A stretch of DNA of 64,000 nucleotides from Klebsiella sp. RIT-PI-d (GTDB taxonomy: Bacteria > Pseudomonadota > Gammaproteobacteria > Enterobacterales > Enterobacteriaceae). A program made the translations under genes and the position numbers. Each line of letters opens with the position of its first letter. Position 1 is the stretch's first letter. Shown in pieces: positions 42,981 to 53,936 of this stretch. The stretch covers positions 1 to 64,000 of the forward strand of contig NZ_LGIT01000004.1 in assembly GCF_001187865.1 (NCBI RefSeq), read 5' to 3'. Under the pieces are notes generated by a model. It made no database searches, was not told the origin of the DNA, and was given only the letters and a program-made list of their open reading frames with translations.

Positions 42981-43826
42981 TTATTTGATATCAGGCAAAA
43001 CAAGCTCTGGACGATATAACGCCAGCAGTTCGTTCACCTTCTTACGTGTTCCGCCGTTGCTGCTAATACTGCGACGCACTTTAATCACGGTCGTCTTCGT
43101 CGCCAGCTTGTACCATTCGCGCGTGAGCGCCGTCTCATGGTTGGAAATTAACACCGGGATTTGACGATTTACCAAACCTTCTGCCAGTACGGCAAGATCG
43201 GCCTGCTGTTGCAGACTAAAACTATTGGTATGGTAAGCGGTAAAATTCGCTGTGCCGGAAAGCGGCGCATAGGGAGGATCACAATAGATCACCGGATCAT
43301 GAATATTATGCGCACGAGCCATGCTGGATTCGAATGTTTCGCACAGGAAAGTCGCGTTCTGAGCTTTTTCAGCAAAATGATATAGCTCGGCCTGTGGAAA
43401 ATAAGGCTTTTTATAGCGACCAAAGGGAACATTGAACTCACCACGCAGGTTATAGCGGCACAGCCCATTGTATCCGTGACGATTCAGGTACAAAAAAAGC
43501 ACTGACCGTCGGAACGTATCCTGACACTGGTTAAATTCGTTGCGATACTGATAATAACTCTCTGCCACATTATTCTCCGGGGAGAACATGTCTCGCGAGG
43601 CCGCCACATATTCGTCGGCCCGCGTCTTCACCGTATTATAGAGATCTATCAGGTCGCTATTGATATCCGAAAGGATATAACGTGAAAAGTCGGTGTTTAA
43701 AAACACCGACCCTGCACCCACAAAGGGTTCAATCAGGCATTCGCCGTGCGGCAAATGCTTTTTGATATCTTCGAGCAGGGAGAACTTCCCCCCTGCCCAT
43801 TTCAGAAAAGCGCGATTCTTTTTCAT
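42981..43826 (-). CDS. dam: DNA adenine methyltransferase Dam
   Basis: Dam methylates adenine N6 in GATC and directs mismatch repair strand choice, replication timing and gene expression. The 281 residues contain the SAM motif [10 protein letters not shown], the catalytic DPPY in [12 protein letters not shown] and the N-terminal KWAGGK. It lies 17 bp upstream of rpe in the aroK-trpS run. Confidence 0.98.
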   Translation of the reverse strand: MKKNRAFLKWAGGKFSLLEDIKKHLPHGECLIEPFVGAGSVFLNTDFSRYILSDINSDLIDLYNTVKTRADEYVAASRDMFSPENNVAESYYQYRNEFNQCQDTFRRSVLFLYLNRHGYNGLCRYNLRGEFNVPFGRYKKPYFPQAELYHFAEKAQNATFLCETFESSMARAHNIHDPVIYCDPPYAPLSGTANFTAYHTNSFSLQQQADLAVLAEGLVNRQIPVLISNHETALTREWYKLATKTTVIKVRRSISSNGGTRKKVNELLALYRPELVLPDIK

Positions 43827-43899
43827 GCTGGCTGATTACATTTTCTCCGGCTGTGGAGAACGCTCCGACAGCATACTGCGCTTTGTCTATGCCCAACCA

Positions 43900-45198
43900 T
43901 TACTTCAGATCGGCCTGAACCTGATGCAGCGGTTTTGCCCACGGGTTTTTCGCTTGTACATCAGCGGGCAGTGCAGTTACCGCGCGTTTAGCGTCTTCTT
44001 TCGATGCGTAAACGCCACTTACCAGGACATACCACGGTTGCCCGTTACGGCTGGTCTGATATACCACGTAGCTTTTCAGATTTTCTTTCTTCGCCCAACC
44101 GTTCAGGTTGTCGTAGCTAGAAGAACTGCTAAGTTGCAGGGTGTAGTGGTTAGACGGTGCAGACTTCAGCGAACCTACATTGCCGGTTGATTTCACGCCT
44201 GCCGTAGCGGCAGGTGCGGTCGCGGCAGGTGCTGGCGTTGCGGCTGGCTTAGACGCTGCTACTGGCGCAGAAGTGGCCGGCGCGGTAGCTGCTGGCGTTG
44301 TGGTCTCCGGTGCTGTTCGGGTCGCTGTCGCTTTCGGTTCAGCCGTCGGCGCTTTCACCGGAGCCGTTGCTTCTGTACGCTTCGGCTGAGAAACAGTTTT
44401 CGGCTCGGTGACCGTTTGTCTGGCCGTTTGCTGCGGTTTGCTTTGCGGTTTAGGCTCAATGACAACCTGTTTACGCTCTGGGCGCGTAGTGGTGTTACGA
44501 TGCTCCGTTGATTCGCCAGTAGTGGCCTGACGTGGGGCATTACCATTACGTACAGCAGCAACCGTAGCCGGTGCAGTCGGCAGCGTTGAGTTCACTGCGC
44601 TATCGACCTGGCCCTGCTGCTGAGTCAGAGCATTATTCAAATCACCCTGCACTTCAACACGCTGTTGATTATCCGGCGTCGCCGGAGCCTGACCTTCCGT
44701 TGGCGTGGAGGAGATCGGCGGTAAAGAAACGTCCTGTGGGGCCGTGTTCGCCGTCTGATCTGATGCCGGCTGAGTAGCGGTATCCTGATTGCCAGAAAGC
44801 GCGATATTCTTCTCTTCCGTTGAAGAGGATTCATTCTTTGACGGTGATTTCAGCGCTGAACCAATTCCTGCAATCAGCAGTAATAGCACAACAATACCGA
44901 CACCCATCATAATATACTGACGGGAGGCAGGTTTACTTGCTGGCGCTTTTTTACGCTTGCGCGGGCGGCGCTCTACTACCGGCTCTTCGTCATCGAAAGC
45001 CTCATCGTCCGCTGCATATTCTTCGTCTTCACGCGCCCGACGCGTTGCACGCGTTGAACGAGGTTCATCAGCATCAAGCTCCACATCGTCAAAATTGATC
45101 TGCTGTTCATTATCACGATCGGAAGACTGCCGGGAACGACCAGTACGACGATCGCTGGGATCGGGTTTCAGCTCGTCTTCTGGTTTGAATTCATCCAT
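43900..45198 (-). CDS. damX: Cell division protein DamX (SPOR domain)
   Basis: DamX is a bitopic inner-membrane protein that binds septal peptidoglycan at the division site. The N-terminal cytoplasmic part is acidic and charged, a single membrane segment lies near residues 95-115 ([20 protein letters not shown]), a long Ala/Thr/Pro-rich periplasmic linker follows, and the C-terminal SPOR domain (about 350-430, [16 protein letters not shown]) closes it. The 432 residues are close to E. coli (428). Confidence 0.96.
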   Translation of the reverse strand: MDEFKPEDELKPDPSDRRTGRSRQSSDRDNEQQINFDDVELDADEPRSTRATRRAREDEEYAADDEAFDDEEPVVERRPRKRKKAPASKPASRQYIMMGVGIVVLLLLIAGIGSALKSPSKNESSSTEEKNIALSGNQDTATQPASDQTANTAPQDVSLPPISSTPTEGQAPATPDNQQRVEVQGDLNNALTQQQGQVDSAVNSTLPTAPATVAAVRNGNAPRQATTGESTEHRNTTTRPERKQVVIEPKPQSKPQQTARQTVTEPKTVSQPKRTEATAPVKAPTAEPKATATRTAPETTTPAATAPATSAPVAASKPAATPAPAATAPAATAGVKSTGNVGSLKSAPSNHYTLQLSSSSSYDNLNGWAKKENLKSYVVYQTSRNGQPWYVLVSGVYASKEDAKRAVTALPADVQAKNPWAKPLHQVQADLK

Positions 45199-45296
45199 TT
45201 ACCACCCCACTAAAAGGCTTATGCCTGTTACAATTGCACATCGCCCGATGTTAAAACGCCACGCAAAACGTGGCAGACACTTCTTATTTATTACAC

Positions 45297-46379
45297 TTAC
45301 TCACAATCAGCAATAGCACTCAGCACAACATCATGTGATACGCCACCACGAACTTCACTTTTACCTATCGCCAGCGGCAATATTAGACGCATTTCGCCCG
45401 CCAGCACTTTTTTGTCGCGCAGCATGTGCGGCAAATAAGCTTCAGCAGACATTTCCCGCGGCCCGTGGATCGGCAAACCTGCCCGTTCCAGCAGGGTAAT
45501 AATACGTTGCGTATCCCGCGCGTCGAATTGCCCCAGACGCTCGGACGTTCTTGCGGCCATCACCATACCCGCAGATACCGCCTCACCATGCAGCCAGTTA
45601 CCGTAACCCATCTCGGCTTCGATAGCATGACCAAATGTGTGTCCAAGATTGAGTAGCGCACGCAGTCCCGTCTCACGCTCATCAGCCGCAACGACCTCTG
45701 CTTTGATTTCGCAGCAGCGACGAATGCAGTAAGCCATAGCCTTTTCATCAAGCGTCAGCAGCGCATCAATATTCTTTTCCAGCCAGCAGAAAAATTCGCC
45801 ATCAAGAATGATGCCGTACTTGATGACCTCGGCCAGACCGGAAGATAGCTCACGCTCAGGTAACGTTTTCAGACAGTCGAGATCGACAACCACCGATGCC
45901 GGCTGCCAGAAAGCGCCAATCATATTTTTGCCGAGCGGATGATTGACTGCCGTTTTGCCGCCTACGGAGGAGTCAACTTGCGACAGTAACGTGGTGGGAA
46001 CCTGAATAAAACGCACGCCCCGCTGATAGCTGGCGGCAGCAAAACCGGTAAGATCGCCTACAACACCGCCGCCAAGGGCAACCAGCGTCGTATCGCGACC
46101 GTGCGGTTTTTGCAGTAGCGCAGTAAAGACCGTATCCATTACCGCCAGGCTTTTATACTGCTCGCCATCGGGAAGGATTACGTTATCGACGTTAACACCC
46201 GCCTGCTGGAGGGACGAACTCACTTTGTCCAACCATAGCGGAGCCAGCGTTTCATTGGTGACCAGCATCACCTGATCGCCTGATTTGAGCGGCAAAAAGG
46301 AAGCTGGATCGTTAAACAAACCAGCCGCGATGGTAATCGGGTAACTACGTTCCCCGAGGGTAACAGTAAGCCTCTCCAT
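45297..46379 (-). CDS. aroB: 3-dehydroquinate synthase AroB
   Basis: AroB converts DAHP to 3-dehydroquinate, the second step of the shikimate pathway, using NAD+ and a divalent metal. The 360 residues contain [13 protein letters not shown] and the metal-binding His in GHTFGHAIE. It follows aroK by 53 bp, so the two shikimate genes are probably cotranscribed. Confidence 0.97.
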   Translation of the reverse strand: MERLTVTLGERSYPITIAAGLFNDPASFLPLKSGDQVMLVTNETLAPLWLDKVSSSLQQAGVNVDNVILPDGEQYKSLAVMDTVFTALLQKPHGRDTTLVALGGGVVGDLTGFAAASYQRGVRFIQVPTTLLSQVDSSVGGKTAVNHPLGKNMIGAFWQPASVVVDLDCLKTLPERELSSGLAEVIKYGIILDGEFFCWLEKNIDALLTLDEKAMAYCIRRCCEIKAEVVAADERETGLRALLNLGHTFGHAIEAEMGYGNWLHGEAVSAGMVMAARTSERLGQFDARDTQRIITLLERAGLPIHGPREMSAEAYLPHMLRDKKVLAGEMRLILPLAIGKSEVRGGVSHDVVLSAIADCE

Positions 46380-46432
46380 AACGCGACGTCTACCTTAGTT
46401 GCTTATACTCGCTGGCCTGTATTAAGCCAGAA

Positions 46433-46954
46433 TCAATTGCTTTCCAGCATATGAATAATCTGGTTTGCAACCACTTTAGCACTCTGATCGTCAGTGCGAA
46501 TGGTTACATCAGCAATTTCTTCGTACAGTGGATTACGTTCATTCGCCAGTGCTTCCAGTACTTCACGCGGCGGCGTTTCTACCTGCAACAGGGGACGTTT
46601 TTTGTCTCGCTGTGTACGGGCAAGCTGCTTTTCGATAGTGGTTTCGAGATACACCACCACACCGCGAGCGGAGAGACGATTACGCGTTTCACGTGATTTC
46701 ACCGAGCCGCCGCCTGTTGCCAGTACGATGCCCTGCTTTTCAGTCAGTTCATTGATGACTTTTTCTTCGCGATCGCGGAAACCTTCTTCACCTTCAACAT
46801 CGAAGACCCAACCTACATCAGCGCCAGTACGTTTCTCGATTTCGTGGTCTGAATCGTAAAATTCCATATTAAGCTGTTGAGCTAACTGACGCCCAATAGT
46901 GCTTTTGCCGGCACCCATAGGCCCAACCAGAAAGATATTGCGTTTCTCTGCCAT
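46433..46954 (-). CDS. aroK: Shikimate kinase I AroK
   Basis: AroK phosphorylates shikimate at O3. The 173 residues contain Walker [12 protein letters not shown] (about 11-21), the shikimate-binding DSDHEIEKR and ATGGGSV. E. coli also has AroL elsewhere; location next to aroB identifies aroK. Confidence 0.97.
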   Translation of the reverse strand: MAEKRNIFLVGPMGAGKSTIGRQLAQQLNMEFYDSDHEIEKRTGADVGWVFDVEGEEGFRDREEKVINELTEKQGIVLATGGGSVKSRETRNRLSARGVVVYLETTIEKQLARTQRDKKRPLLQVETPPREVLEALANERNPLYEEIADVTIRTDDQSAKVVANQIIHMLESN

Positions 46955-47253
46955 TTTTTCGGTACTACTAAGACTATTCGTTAATGATAAACCTGCTTTG
47001 CAGACTTCCAGCGGTGCAGGAAATGAACTGAAACCTCTTTATGCGATAGAGCGAGAGTCAGACTAAAAATTATCTCAATACTCTGACGGGTTTGGCAACT
47101 GAATAAATCACCTTGTCGAGGTAATCATACTTCTACTTACGCCGCGAGACAGACTCTCAAATCGGTACTCCTTGTATGCTAAATCCTCTCTCACGTCAAA
47201 CGCCTGACGCTCATTTAACACAAAAGCGCCATCACAAAAAATCGTGTTCAGGC
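46955..47253 (-). other. Gene-free stretch upstream of aroK
   Basis: This 299-bp gap between hofQ and aroK should contain the aroK-aroB-damX-dam promoters. I see short imperfect inverted repeats but no confident promoter hexamers, ORFs, repeats or operators. Confidence 0.5.
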
Positions 47254-48486
47254 TCACAGAACCAGACGTGGAGTGATAAATACTACCAGTTCCCGACGTT
47301 CATTGTCTTTTCCATTATGACGAAAAAGTTGCCCGACCCAGGGAAGCTCGCCAAGTAGCGGGACACTATCCTGAGCCGATTTATTTTTTTGTGAGAAAAT
47401 GCCACCTAATGCCAGGGTTTCTCCACTTTTCACTTCAACCTGCGTTTCAATTTCTTGTTTATCGATGGTCAGCACTTCGCCATCGGCCTGTTGCAGCACC
47501 TGACCTGGCATATCCTGGCTGATATGTAGCTTAAGACGGATTCGATCCTGCTGTAATACGGTTGGCGTCACTTCCATGCCCAAAACAGCTTCCTTAAATT
47601 CCACCGACGTCGCGCCGCTCTCTCCGCTGGAAACCTGATAAGGAATTTCACTCCCCTGCTTAATACTGGCAGGCTGCAGATGTGAGGCCAGTAACCGCGG
47701 GCTGGCGATAATATCCAGCTGCTGCTTTTGCTCCAGGGCTGACAGCTCCAGTTCCAGCAGCCTGCCGTTGATGCGTCCGATGTTAAAACCAGCGCGTGAT
47801 GTGGCCGAACTGACGGATAAATCCGTGCCAAGACCGGTTATTTTGCCTGCGCCTGGCGCGCTGGCCGCCTCTGCCAGGGTCCATTTCACCCCCAGCTCAC
47901 GCAGGCTTTTTTCGGTGATTGTCACGATATGCGCAGCCAGCTCCACCTGCGCTACCGGCAAGTCCATTTCCGCGGCCCACTGTTTTAGCGCCTCAAGGTT
48001 AGCGGCACTGTCGCGAAGCAGCAGCCGGTTCATGCGCTTATCGACAGTCATTATGCCGCGTGCACTGAGAAGCTTTGCGCCGGCTTTAGCCAGTTCTTCT
48101 GCATCAGCATACCGCAACACGATACTGTGTCCGATGAGCGGCAGATTTTGTTGCTGCTTAAGATGAATCGCTTCCTGCTGCGTCAGACGCGCGGCCTGCC
48201 ATGCCTGCGAATGCACGTGCATTACTCTGCCCTCCGGCTGTGAAACCAGCCCGGCGCTATTGAGTACGGTCTGTAATGCCTGTTTCCAGGGCACGTTGAC
48301 CAGCCGCAGCGACAGCGTTCCGGTAACGTCGGGGGCAATCACCAGATTTTGCTGCTCCAGATCGGCCAGCGTTTGCAGGACCTGTGCCACCGGAACGTCA
48401 TCCACCACCAGCGTGACCGGCTGCGGCTTTTGTGCCCACGCCAGCGGCACTATTATGAGGAGTAAAATGCCGAGCCCTGCTTTCAT
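47254..48486 (-). CDS. hofQ: Secretin-like DNA utilisation protein HofQ
   Basis: HofQ is the outer-membrane secretin homologue (PilQ/ComE type) of the hofMNOPQ cluster, needed in E. coli for use of external DNA as nutrient. I start at 48486 (MKAGLGILLLIIVPLAWA, a signal peptide); 410 residues. N-terminal secretin domains lead to a C-terminal secretin domain with VSSGESGATSVEFKEAVLGM and GETLALGGIF. Its first 89 nt overlap hofP. Confidence 0.94.
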   Translation of the reverse strand: MKAGLGILLLIIVPLAWAQKPQPVTLVVDDVPVAQVLQTLADLEQQNLVIAPDVTGTLSLRLVNVPWKQALQTVLNSAGLVSQPEGRVMHVHSQAWQAARLTQQEAIHLKQQQNLPLIGHSIVLRYADAEELAKAGAKLLSARGIMTVDKRMNRLLLRDSAANLEALKQWAAEMDLPVAQVELAAHIVTITEKSLRELGVKWTLAEAASAPGAGKITGLGTDLSVSSATSRAGFNIGRINGRLLELELSALEQKQQLDIIASPRLLASHLQPASIKQGSEIPYQVSSGESGATSVEFKEAVLGMEVTPTVLQQDRIRLKLHISQDMPGQVLQQADGEVLTIDKQEIETQVEVKSGETLALGGIFSQKNKSAQDSVPLLGELPWVGQLFRHNGKDNERRELVVFITPRLVL

Positions 48487-48802
48487 GTTGTTCTCCTTGT
48501 CGTGACCATGACCAGCGAGCGGGATCGCATCCTGCCCCGGTTTCAATAACTAATTCCTGCGGGGTTAACTGAACTACCTGCCAGCCTGTGGGTAAATAAC
48601 TGCCGGTTTGCACCCGGAGCCACACGCCCTGAGGATTGCGCAGCAGGCCTGTTCGTCCGGATGCTCGTTCAATGACGCCCTGATAACGCCACTGTGCGAG
48701 CTGTGCAGTCTGGCAACGATCTTCCGGCGGCAGAAAAGGATCGCGCATCGCCATGATCATCGGCAGCACGATGAGCAATAAGGCCCGGCGTTTATTACTC
48801 AT
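48398..48802 (-). CDS. hofP: DNA utilisation protein HofP
   Basis: A 134-residue PilP-like protein of the hof cluster, equal to the E. coli length, with a hydrophobic N terminus and the conserved MRDPFLPPED and LAQWRYQGVIE. Its C-terminal coding part overlaps hofQ by 89 nt in another frame and there becomes low-complexity (Gly/Ala-rich), consistent with constraint from hofQ. Confidence 0.9.
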   Translation of the reverse strand: MSNKRRALLLIVLPMIMAMRDPFLPPEDRCQTAQLAQWRYQGVIERASGRTGLLRNPQGVWLRVQTGSYLPTGWQVVQLTPQELVIETGAGCDPARWSWSRQGEQHESRARHFTPHNSAAGVGTKAAAGHAGGG

Positions 48803-49262
48803 CGTTTTTTTCCAGTTGCAGCGTAAAACGTAACCGTTCGCCAGATGGCTCCAGGGAGAATGCGGTGACCATCATGTCCTGCTGCGCCAGCGTGGCAAAA
48901 ATGTCAGGCACCGGCTGCCAGTCGCTCTCCAGCACCAGCGTTCCTCCTTTTGCTGCTGGTTGCCAGTCGATCAGTCGGGTCGCCGCCGTCTGAAAATCCA
49001 GCGGCGAGAATAATGATGCCGGCGCATTGCCATCGTTCGGCAGTTCATGGGGAACTTTCAGCGGCAACACAGTACGCCAGCGTGTAACAAGTTGCTGACG
49101 CTGAAGGTGACTTTGCGCCTGCTGGATGGTCAGGGATTGCCGGAGCGGATGCAGCCAGAATGCCCATGACAGCACAGCCATCATGAAGGTAAAAAGGAGC
49201 CAGCACAGGACCCTGAGTGCAGGTGAAAGCGCACACCAGCGCTCAGGGCTGGGGAGCATCAT
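48795..49262 (-). CDS. hofO: DNA utilisation protein HofO
   Basis: A 155-residue PilO-like protein with one N-terminal membrane segment (LRVLCWLLFTFMMAVLSWAF) and a periplasmic region. Two consecutive ATGs (49262, 49259) could start it. It overlaps hofN upstream by 20 nt and hofP downstream by 8 nt. Confidence 0.9.
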   Translation of the reverse strand: MMLPSPERWCALSPALRVLCWLLFTFMMAVLSWAFWLHPLRQSLTIQQAQSHLQRQQLVTRWRTVLPLKVPHELPNDGNAPASLFSPLDFQTAATRLIDWQPAAKGGTLVLESDWQPVPDIFATLAQQDMMVTAFSLEPSGERLRFTLQLEKNDE

Positions 49263-49785
49263 CAGTCTCCTCCCAAATCAGCGGGTAGCTGAATTGCCAG
49301 CGGCCTTGTTCGTCGCGGCCCACGTTTCCGGGCAGTCCAGGGCGAAAGCCGGGCATGGTGTGCAGGAGCGCATTCACCGCTTTCAGGGCTGTGAATGTGT
49401 AGGCGCGTCCGGTCAGGGTCAGCGTTTTATGCTGAAGATTTAGCCGGGTAAGCCATGCCTGCGGCGGGAGACGCTGCGCAATTGCAGATAATGTCTGCTG
49501 CCAGCGCAGGGTCGTTGCGCGTCGTTTTTGTCGGATCTGACGCTGCGCCTGCGCTACCTGAAATGCTTTCCACTGTGCTTCTCGTTGTAACAGCGCTTTA
49601 TCCAGTGCAGCGTCTCCCTGCTGCCAGCGCTGCGCAGTAACGCTGGTGATAGTAAGCTGCATCCGCAAGCAGAACACGACAGCGGCAATGCTCAGCGCGG
49701 CACCCGCGCAACAAAGCGTCCAGAAGCGCAGGCATCGCTGACGACGATGTTGCCGCCAGGGCAGAAAATTGACGGCGCCAGCCAT
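49243..49785 (-). CDS. hofN: DNA utilisation protein HofN
   Basis: A 180-residue PilN-like bitopic protein: short cytoplasmic N terminus (FLPWRQHRRQRCLRFW), a membrane segment (about 20-45), a coiled region and a periplasmic fold. It begins 2 bp after hofM. Confidence 0.9.
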   Translation of the reverse strand: MAGAVNFLPWRQHRRQRCLRFWTLCCAGAALSIAAVVFCLRMQLTITSVTAQRWQQGDAALDKALLQREAQWKAFQVAQAQRQIRQKRRATTLRWQQTLSAIAQRLPPQAWLTRLNLQHKTLTLTGRAYTFTALKAVNALLHTMPGFRPGLPGNVGRDEQGRWQFSYPLIWEETDDAPQP

Positions 49786-49787
49786 GA

Positions 49788-50579
49788 TTATCGCTCCCCT
49801 AGCGCCAGGCCCAGCGCCACGGCAAACGCGTCACTACACGCCGGTAGCGGTGGCTGCTGGAAACTCAACGTACACCATGGATCCAGATGCGGTGTAGCGA
49901 TAGCTTGCGCAGTACACTGCACCACCTGCTCAGAGGAATAAGAAAGCGTGCTGGCAAGCTGTGATGCAGAGGGCGCGTCAGCGGTGCTACACGATCCCCA
50001 GGCGCTACGCGTAGCCCATAACCACCGTTCTCCATGGTACCAGGCAAGGCACTGTTCTTCGGCACTGAGCCACGGCAGGAAACCTTGCAGCGCACTCGCA
50101 TCTGGCGTAATGGCCGACAGGTGTAAACGCAACATTTTCGCCAGCCGGGAGAGAAGGTTGACGTCGTGATGCCGGGCGGCAGTCACGCAATAAAGATTTT
50201 CATGCGCGTGTTCAAGATAATCAAAACAAAGCGTTTCAGGCTCCATATCCAGTGATTGCGCCATCGAATGGGTGATCCATTCGACCTGCTCACTCTCCCG
50301 CAGGCGAAGCGCCGGGCGAGAAAGCGTTTTTTGCAGCGTTTTTGAGGCAGGAAATGCGATGCGCACGCAGTGCTGTATTGGCAGTTCTCGCCGCCATTCG
50401 CGCAATGCATCAGCCAGCGCATCAAGGTGGATAATTTGCCCCTGTTGAACAATGCCGGAAACCAGCGGGATCTGCCACCAGCGGCGTAGAGACCAGCGGG
50501 AGCGAACATGCTCAAGCGCGATGATAACCACCTGATCCTGTTGAATATGCAAACCTGTTTGCCAAAGCCGAAATGCCAT
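49788..50579 (-). CDS. hofM: DNA utilisation protein HofM
   Basis: A 263-residue PilM-like (actin-fold) cytoplasmic protein, first gene of hofMNOPQ. The cluster resembles type IV pilus assembly genes pilMNOPQ. In E. coli it supports DNA uptake for nutrition. It is divergent from mrcA over 119 bp. Confidence 0.92.
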   Translation of the reverse strand: MAFRLWQTGLHIQQDQVVIIALEHVRSRWSLRRWWQIPLVSGIVQQGQIIHLDALADALREWRRELPIQHCVRIAFPASKTLQKTLSRPALRLRESEQVEWITHSMAQSLDMEPETLCFDYLEHAHENLYCVTAARHHDVNLLSRLAKMLRLHLSAITPDASALQGFLPWLSAEEQCLAWYHGERWLWATRSAWGSCSTADAPSASQLASTLSYSSEQVVQCTAQAIATPHLDPWCTLSFQQPPLPACSDAFAVALGLALGER

Positions 50580-50698
50580 AAAAAGCGATCTCCTTATCTG
50601 CCGCCAATTGACGGCTATATCAATGCACCTGGCTTGCCTTTATACTACCGCGCGGTTGTTTATAAACTGCCCAGACCAAACTAAATGGGAAATCTCCG

Positions 50699-53251
50699 GT
50701 GAAGTTCGTAAAGTATTTATTCATCCTTGCAGTTTTTTGCATTCTGCTGGGAGCAGGCTCGATTTATGGCCTTTATAAATTTGTTGAGCCACAGTTGCCT
50801 GACGTTGCCACACTCAAAGATGTGCGCCTGCAAATTCCAATGCAGATCTATAGCGCTGATGGTGAACTGATGGCGCAATACGGAGAAAAACGCCGTATTC
50901 CGGTGACGCTCGACGACGTTCCGCCAGAAATGGTGAAGGCTTTTATCGCAACGGAAGACAGCCGTTTCTATGAGCATCACGGCGTCGATCCGGTAGGTAT
51001 TTTCCGTGCGACCAGCGTGGCGCTGTTTTCAGGTCATGCCACTCAGGGTGCCAGTACGATTACTCAGCAATTAGCGCGTAACTTCTTCCTGAGTCCGGAA
51101 CGCACATTGATGCGTAAAATTAAGGAAGTCTTTCTCGCCATCCGTATTGAACAGATGATGAGTAAAGATGAGATCCTCGAGCTTTATCTGAACAAGATTT
51201 ATCTCGGTTATCGTGCGTATGGTGTCGGCTCCGCAGCGCAAGTGTACTTCGGTAAATCGGTGGATCAACTGACCTTAAGTGAAATGGCTACTATTGCTGG
51301 TCTGCCTAAAGCACCGTCAACCTTTAACCCACTTTATTCACTCGATCGTGCGACATCGCGCCGTAATGTGGTGTTATCGCGCATGTTGAGCGAAGGCTAT
51401 ATTACGCAAGAGCAGTACGATCAGGCGCGTAATGAATCGATTGATGCGAATTATCATGCCCCGGAAATTGCCTTTTCTGCACCTTATCTGACCGAGTTAG
51501 TCCGTCAGGATATGGTTGGCCGTTACGGTGAGAAAGCGTATGAAGACGGTTATCGCGTTTACACTACGATTAGCCGTAAAAACCAGCAGGCGGCGCAGGA
51601 CGCCGTGCGCAATAACGTGATGGATTACGATATGCGTCATGGCTATCGTGGCCCGGCAAACGTGCTGTGGAAAAGCGGTGAAGCGCCGTGGGATACGCAA
51701 AAGATCGTCGATTCACTGAGAGCACTGCCGAACTATGGTCCGCTCGCTCCGGCGGCGATCGTCTCAGCATCACCTCAGGAAGCGACTGCGCTCCTTGGTA
51801 ATGGAACCGCCGTTTCATTGCATCTTGATGGTGTTCGCTGGGCCCGCCCGTGGATCTCAGACACGCAGCAGGGTCGTACGCCAGGTAAAGTGACTGATGT
51901 AGTACAGGCTGGTCAGCAGGTGTGGGTACGTCAGGTGAACGATACCTGGTGGCTGGCGCAGGTGCCGGATGTTAACTCGGCGCTGGTGTCTATTAATCCG
52001 CAGGATGGCGCGATCCTTGCGCTGGTGGGCGGTTTTGATTTCAATCAGAGCAAATTTAACCGTGCGACCCAGGCGCTTCGTCAGGTAGGGTCGAACATTA
52101 AGCCGTTCCTCTACACCGCAGCAATGGATAAAGGCCTGACGCTGGCCAGTATTCTGAATGACGTGCCAATCTCGCGCTGGGATGCCGGTGCCGGTTCAGA
52201 CTGGCGGCCTAAAAACTCACCGGCGCAATATGCCGGGCCTATTCGCCTGCGTCAGGGACTCGGGCAGTCGAAAAACGTGGTGATGGTGCGGGCGATGCGG
52301 GCGATGGGCGTCGATTATGCCGCCGAGTACCTGCAGCGTTTCGGCTTCCCGGCACAGAACATCGTGCATACGGAATCGCTGGCGCTTGGCTCCGCATCTT
52401 TTACGCCAATGCAGGTTGCGCGTGGCTACGCGGTAATGGCAAACGGCGGTTTTCTTGTCGATCCCTATTTCATTACCAAAATTGAAAATGACCAGGGTGG
52501 CATCGTTTTTACAGCGAATCCAAAAGTCGCCTGTGCTAACTGCGATATTCCGGTTATTTACGGCGAAACACAGAAGTCTGGCGTGCTGGAAAACAAGGAT
52601 GTCGAAGACGTCGCCATGTCTCAGGAGCAAAAAAATCTGGCCGTGCCCATGCCGCAGCTGGAGCAGGCAAACCAGGATCTGGTCGCCCGCACCGGCAGTC
52701 AGCAATATGCGCCGCATGTGATCAACACGCCGCTGGCATTTTTGATTAAGAGCGCGCTGAACACTAACATTTTCGGTGAACCCGGCTGGCAAGGAACGGG
52801 CTGGCGTGCGGGGCGGGATCTACAGCGCCACGATATCGGCGGTAAAACCGGCACCACCAATAGCTCGAAGGACGCCTGGTTCTCCGGCTACGGTCCGGGC
52901 GCGGTGACGTCCGTGTGGATTGGCTTCGACGATCATCGTCGGGATCTGGGCCGTACCACGGCTTCCGGGGCGATTAAAGATCAGGTGTCAGGTTATGAGG
53001 GCGGGGCCAAAAGTGCTCAGCCTGCGTGGGATGCCTTTATGAAGTCGATCCTCGCGGGCGTACCGGAAGATCCGCTCACGCCGCCACCGGGCATAGTAAC
53101 CGTGAATATCGATCGCAGTAGCGGGCAACTGGCTAACGGTGGCAACAGCCGTGCGGAGTATTTTATTGAAGGTACTCAGCCGACACAGCAGGCGGTGCAT
53201 GAAGTGGGTACGACCATTATTGATAACGGTGAGACGCACGAGCTGTTTTAA
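50699..53251 (+). CDS. mrcA: Penicillin-binding protein 1A (bifunctional peptidoglycan synthase)
   Basis: PBP1A polymerises glycan strands and cross-links peptides in the periplasm, activated by LpoA. The 850 residues start with one membrane anchor (about 5-27). The glycosyltransferase domain has ATEDSRFYEHHGVD and GASTITQQLARN; the transpeptidase domain has SxxK as SNIK, SKN and KTGTTN. Length equals E. coli. Confidence 0.98.
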   Translation: MKFVKYLFILAVFCILLGAGSIYGLYKFVEPQLPDVATLKDVRLQIPMQIYSADGELMAQYGEKRRIPVTLDDVPPEMVKAFIATEDSRFYEHHGVDPVGIFRATSVALFSGHATQGASTITQQLARNFFLSPERTLMRKIKEVFLAIRIEQMMSKDEILELYLNKIYLGYRAYGVGSAAQVYFGKSVDQLTLSEMATIAGLPKAPSTFNPLYSLDRATSRRNVVLSRMLSEGYITQEQYDQARNESIDANYHAPEIAFSAPYLTELVRQDMVGRYGEKAYEDGYRVYTTISRKNQQAAQDAVRNNVMDYDMRHGYRGPANVLWKSGEAPWDTQKIVDSLRALPNYGPLAPAAIVSASPQEATALLGNGTAVSLHLDGVRWARPWISDTQQGRTPGKVTDVVQAGQQVWVRQVNDTWWLAQVPDVNSALVSINPQDGAILALVGGFDFNQSKFNRATQALRQVGSNIKPFLYTAAMDKGLTLASILNDVPISRWDAGAGSDWRPKNSPAQYAGPIRLRQGLGQSKNVVMVRAMRAMGVDYAAEYLQRFGFPAQNIVHTESLALGSASFTPMQVARGYAVMANGGFLVDPYFITKIENDQGGIVFTANPKVACANCDIPVIYGETQKSGVLENKDVEDVAMSQEQKNLAVPMPQLEQANQDLVARTGSQQYAPHVINTPLAFLIKSALNTNIFGEPGWQGTGWRAGRDLQRHDIGGKTGTTNSSKDAWFSGYGPGAVTSVWIGFDDHRRDLGRTTASGAIKDQVSGYEGGAKSAQPAWDAFMKSILAGVPEDPLTPPPGIVTVNIDRSSGQLANGGNSRAEYFIEGTQPTQQAVHEVGTTIIDNGETHELF

Positions 53252-53257
53252 TGAATA

Positions 53258-53281
53258 CCTGCCTGATGAAAGTCAGGCAGG
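53258..53281 (+). terminator. Hairpin after mrcA
   Basis: A 9-bp perfect stem CCTGCCTGA/TCAGGCAGG with a 6-nt loop begins 6 bp after the mrcA stop. There is no T-run, so termination may be incomplete or assisted. Confidence 0.55.
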
Positions 53282-53375
53282 GTTATCCGCCAGTCCCGAC
53301 GTTAACGCTGACGGATGGCGCTTCGCTTATCTGACGTTGAAACGCTAAATGTCAAAGTACGGTGAAGGTCGGGCG

Positions 53376-53936
53376 CTACAGCCGGCCTTGCCCTTTCAGC
53401 CACTCACGAACTAAAAATAGCGCGCTCACATTGCGTGCTTCATTAAAATCCGGCTCTTCAAGCAGGTCCATCAAATGGGCCAGCGGCCAACGAACCTGTG
53501 GCAGAGGCTCAGGCTCGTCGCCTTCCAGTGACTCAGGGTAGAGATCTTCTGCAACCAGGATATTCATCCTGCTGGAAAAATAGGAGGGAGCCATGCTGAG
53601 TTTCTTCAGGAAGGTCAGGTTATTCGCCCCGAACCCTACCTCTTCTTTCAATTCACGATTACCCGCTTCAAAAACCGTTTCACCAGGATCGATCAGCCCT
53701 TTCGAAAACCCCAATTCGTAGGATTCGGTGCCCACCGCATATTCGTAGATCAGGATCAGATGCTCGTCCACGATGGGCACAATCATTACCGCCTCACGCG
53801 TGGAGGGACGCATCCTCTCATAGACGCGTTTTACGCCGTTACTGAATTCCAGATCGACGCTTTCGACGTTAAAAAGACGCGAACGGGCGACCGTTTCAAT
53901 ATTAAGGATGGCAGGTTTTTGTAATGGTTTACTCAT
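53376..53936 (-). CDS. nudE: ADP compounds hydrolase NudE
   Basis: NudE is a Nudix hydrolase of ADP-ribose, NADH and Ap3A. The 186 residues contain an intact Nudix box: GLIDPGE, then REL and EEVGFG at the expected spacing, in contrast to the degenerate box of NrtR in this window. It is convergent with mrcA. Confidence 0.96.
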   Translation of the reverse strand: MSKPLQKPAILNIETVARSRLFNVESVDLEFSNGVKRVYERMRPSTREAVMIVPIVDEHLILIYEYAVGTESYELGFSKGLIDPGETVFEAGNRELKEEVGFGANNLTFLKKLSMAPSYFSSRMNILVAEDLYPESLEGDEPEPLPQVRWPLAHLMDLLEEPDFNEARNVSALFLVREWLKGQGRL

